Assembly (NCBI GenBank): GCA_035543875.1
Contig: DATKIY010000154.1
Location: 1-14,444, forward strand
DNA length: 14,444 nucleotides
Reading direction: 5' to 3'
From: DATKIY01 sp035543875
GTDB taxonomy: Bacteria; Actinomycetota; Actinomycetes; JAHEKZ01
The notes under the pieces are model-generated. The model saw nothing but the letters and a program-made list of their open reading frames with translations. It searched no databases and was not told the DNA's origin. A program made the translations under genes and the position numbers. This document shows positions 13,407 to 14,444 of this stretch, piece after piece. Position 1 is the first letter of the stretch. Each line of letters begins with the position of its first letter.

Positions 13407-14444
13407 TCACGCCGGGACCAACAACCGTTCATGGGCGGAGAGCAGCTCAACTCCGAACTGACTTGCCATCAACTCCAAGTAGGTCCACCAGTCCGCTGTC
13501 ATATCCAAGCTGGTCCAGATGACGACCCGGGACCCTGGACCCGCGGCTCGCAGTGCGGAAATGAGGGCGGTCCTGTCCATCACCGACGGCGCCTCGATGG
13601 CGGTGCACCAATCCATTAGCTCGTCCCGCGTAGCCCACTGAATGATTGGTAGTGCCGATTGAATGCCCAATAGCATGACTTGGTTACCGGCTCGAAGTCC
13701 CTGAAGTCCGTACGACGCAAGATGTGAGACGACGTACTCAGACGCCGGCCGATGGCCATCGCCCACAATCAACAGGGCAAGTCGAGGCTCGTGCGGTACC
13801 GCTCGCTCCACAACGATGGGTTCGTTCTTCCGGGCGGTGCTCCGCCAGTGAACTTGACGAGTCGAATCACCTGAGCGCCATGGTCGAACCGCGAATGGCT
13901 GCACGCCCATGCGGTCAGCACGCGAACCATCATCGTCCCCTCCCAGCCACCGCGTCCTCGGCAAGTCGACTTCAACCAATTGCGGTTCTATCACCACATG
14001 AGTCTTAAATTCGTACCTAGCTGACGTGATGCTCAACCCCAGTCTGTCGCGCATCGTCACCGATAAGTCTTGCCTATACGTATGCGCCCGCCAGAACGCT
14101 CTTCTCGAAAGCTCAACGGTTGCCTGGCTGGTCGGTGGCTGCGGAGAGAGCGACCCGGTAATTGTCGAGAACCCAGCTGACGAAAGGGTGAATTCAAGCG
14201 CTCCCGACCAGCGAATCCGCGAGGTTTTGACGAAGAGTTGATGTGAAACCAGGTCTCCATCAGTGCACCGCGGCGCTGCGGCGAACTCAAACTGTAGATC
14301 GGAAAGTCGTGGACGTGTCAGGTGCGCTACCACTCGCGTGCTGAGGAGCAAACCGCCCATGAGGATCGCTGAGGGATGCGCGAAGAAAGTCCAGCCAGCC
14401 AGGAACAGCAGCCATTGAACGCCAACCAGACCCCAGACGAAACT
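13407..14444 (-). CDS. DUF58 domain protein, N-terminus beyond right edge
   Basis: The frame is open to the right edge (345 codons visible). The first visible residues (SFVWGLVGVQWLLFLAGW, then a second hydrophobic stretch ending MGGLLLS) are membrane segments, so the ATG at 14360 is internal and the true start lies outside. After a beta-rich region comes the DUF58 core: MGVQPFAVRPWRSGDSTRQV then HWRSTARKNEPIVVERAVPHE, typical in its RPYxxGDxxRxIxWxxxAR pattern. The domain continues in a von Willebrand A-like C-terminal part (LALLIVGDG onward, ending in a VVIWTSLDMTADW strand). DUF58 proteins usually follow a MoxR AAA+ ATPase gene, which may lie to the right. Its stop is inside the GTGA at 13410-13407, close to the DUF4129 gene. 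Substrate and exact role are unknown. Confidence 0.88.
   Translation of the reverse strand, partial: SFVWGLVGVQWLLFLAGWTFFAHPSAILMGGLLLSTRVVAHLTRPRLSDLQFEFAAAPRCTDGDLVSHQLFVKTSRIRWSGALEFTLSSAGFSTITGSLSPQPPTSQATVELSRRAFWRAHTYRQDLSVTMRDRLGLSITSARYEFKTHVVIEPQLVEVDLPRTRWLGGDDDGSRADRMGVQPFAVRPWRSGDSTRQVHWRSTARKNEPIVVERAVPHEPRLALLIVGDGHRPASEYVVSHLASYGLQGLRAGNQVMLLGIQSALPIIQWATRDELMDWCTAIEAPSVMDRTALISALRAAGPGSRVVIWTSLDMTADWWTYLELMASQFGVELLSAHERLLVPA

Overview
The window reads as chromosomal DNA of an actinomycete-type bacterium (Actinomycetota) of moderately high GC, roughly 58-60% by eye. The main evidence is the left-hand neighbourhood: a DUF2342-type zinc metalloprotease, a PBP4-type D-Ala-D-Ala carboxypeptidase and a divergent inorganic pyrophosphatase. 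This order is conserved in Actinomycetota, including mycobacteria. Frequent GTG starts and 4-base ATGA/GTGA overlaps fit too. No genus can be named from the sequence alone. The window is densely coded, has no gap above 170 bases without a gene, and shows no tRNA, rRNA, insertion sequence, phage gene or CRISPR array.

Layout. (1) 1-2181: a leftward pair, dacB then the DUF2342 metalloprotease (cut by the left edge), with a short divergent promoter region facing ppa. (2) 2182-5330: a rightward run of ppa, a secreted delta-60 repeat protein, a DUF1697 protein, a small DoxX-like membrane protein and a glyoxalase-fold (VOC) protein. The last three overlap or abut and look like one transcript. (3) 5331-5494: a 164-base gap with a TetR-type palindrome, a GC-rich stem-loop and three copies of an AGTCGGA heptamer, just ahead of the next operon. 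(4) 5495-11391: fdsG-fdsB-fdsA-fdsD, a soluble molybdenum- or tungsten-dependent NAD+ formate dehydrogenase, followed 7 bases later by an unusual SDR-fold protein. (5) 11378-14444: a leftward chain of a DUF58 protein (cut by the right edge), a multi-pass membrane protein with a DUF4129-like tail, and an enoyl-CoA hydratase/isomerase. The hydratase converges on the SDR gene, and the two share a 14-base overlap that contains a symmetric hairpin.

How they work together. FdsG, FdsB and FdsA together would carry electrons from formate at the Mo/W-bis-MGD site of FdsA through a chain of Fe-S clusters to FMN and NAD+ on FdsB; FdsD is the small accessory subunit. All cluster ligands and the catalytic Cys are visible. 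The usual partner fdsC (FdhD-type sulfurtransferase) is not next to the operon. The SDR-fold protein at its end resembles peroxisomal trans-2-enoyl-CoA reductases and lacks the canonical SDR catalytic residues, so its role is open. DacB and the DUF58/DUF4129 pair act at the cell envelope. Ppa serves general biosynthesis.

The most interesting points are the SDR with a dismantled catalytic site in the formate dehydrogenase operon, the DUF4129 protein in which a proline-rich loop sits where a transglutaminase domain is often found, and the regulatory-looking region upstream of fdsG. I see no clearly new defence or mobile system here.
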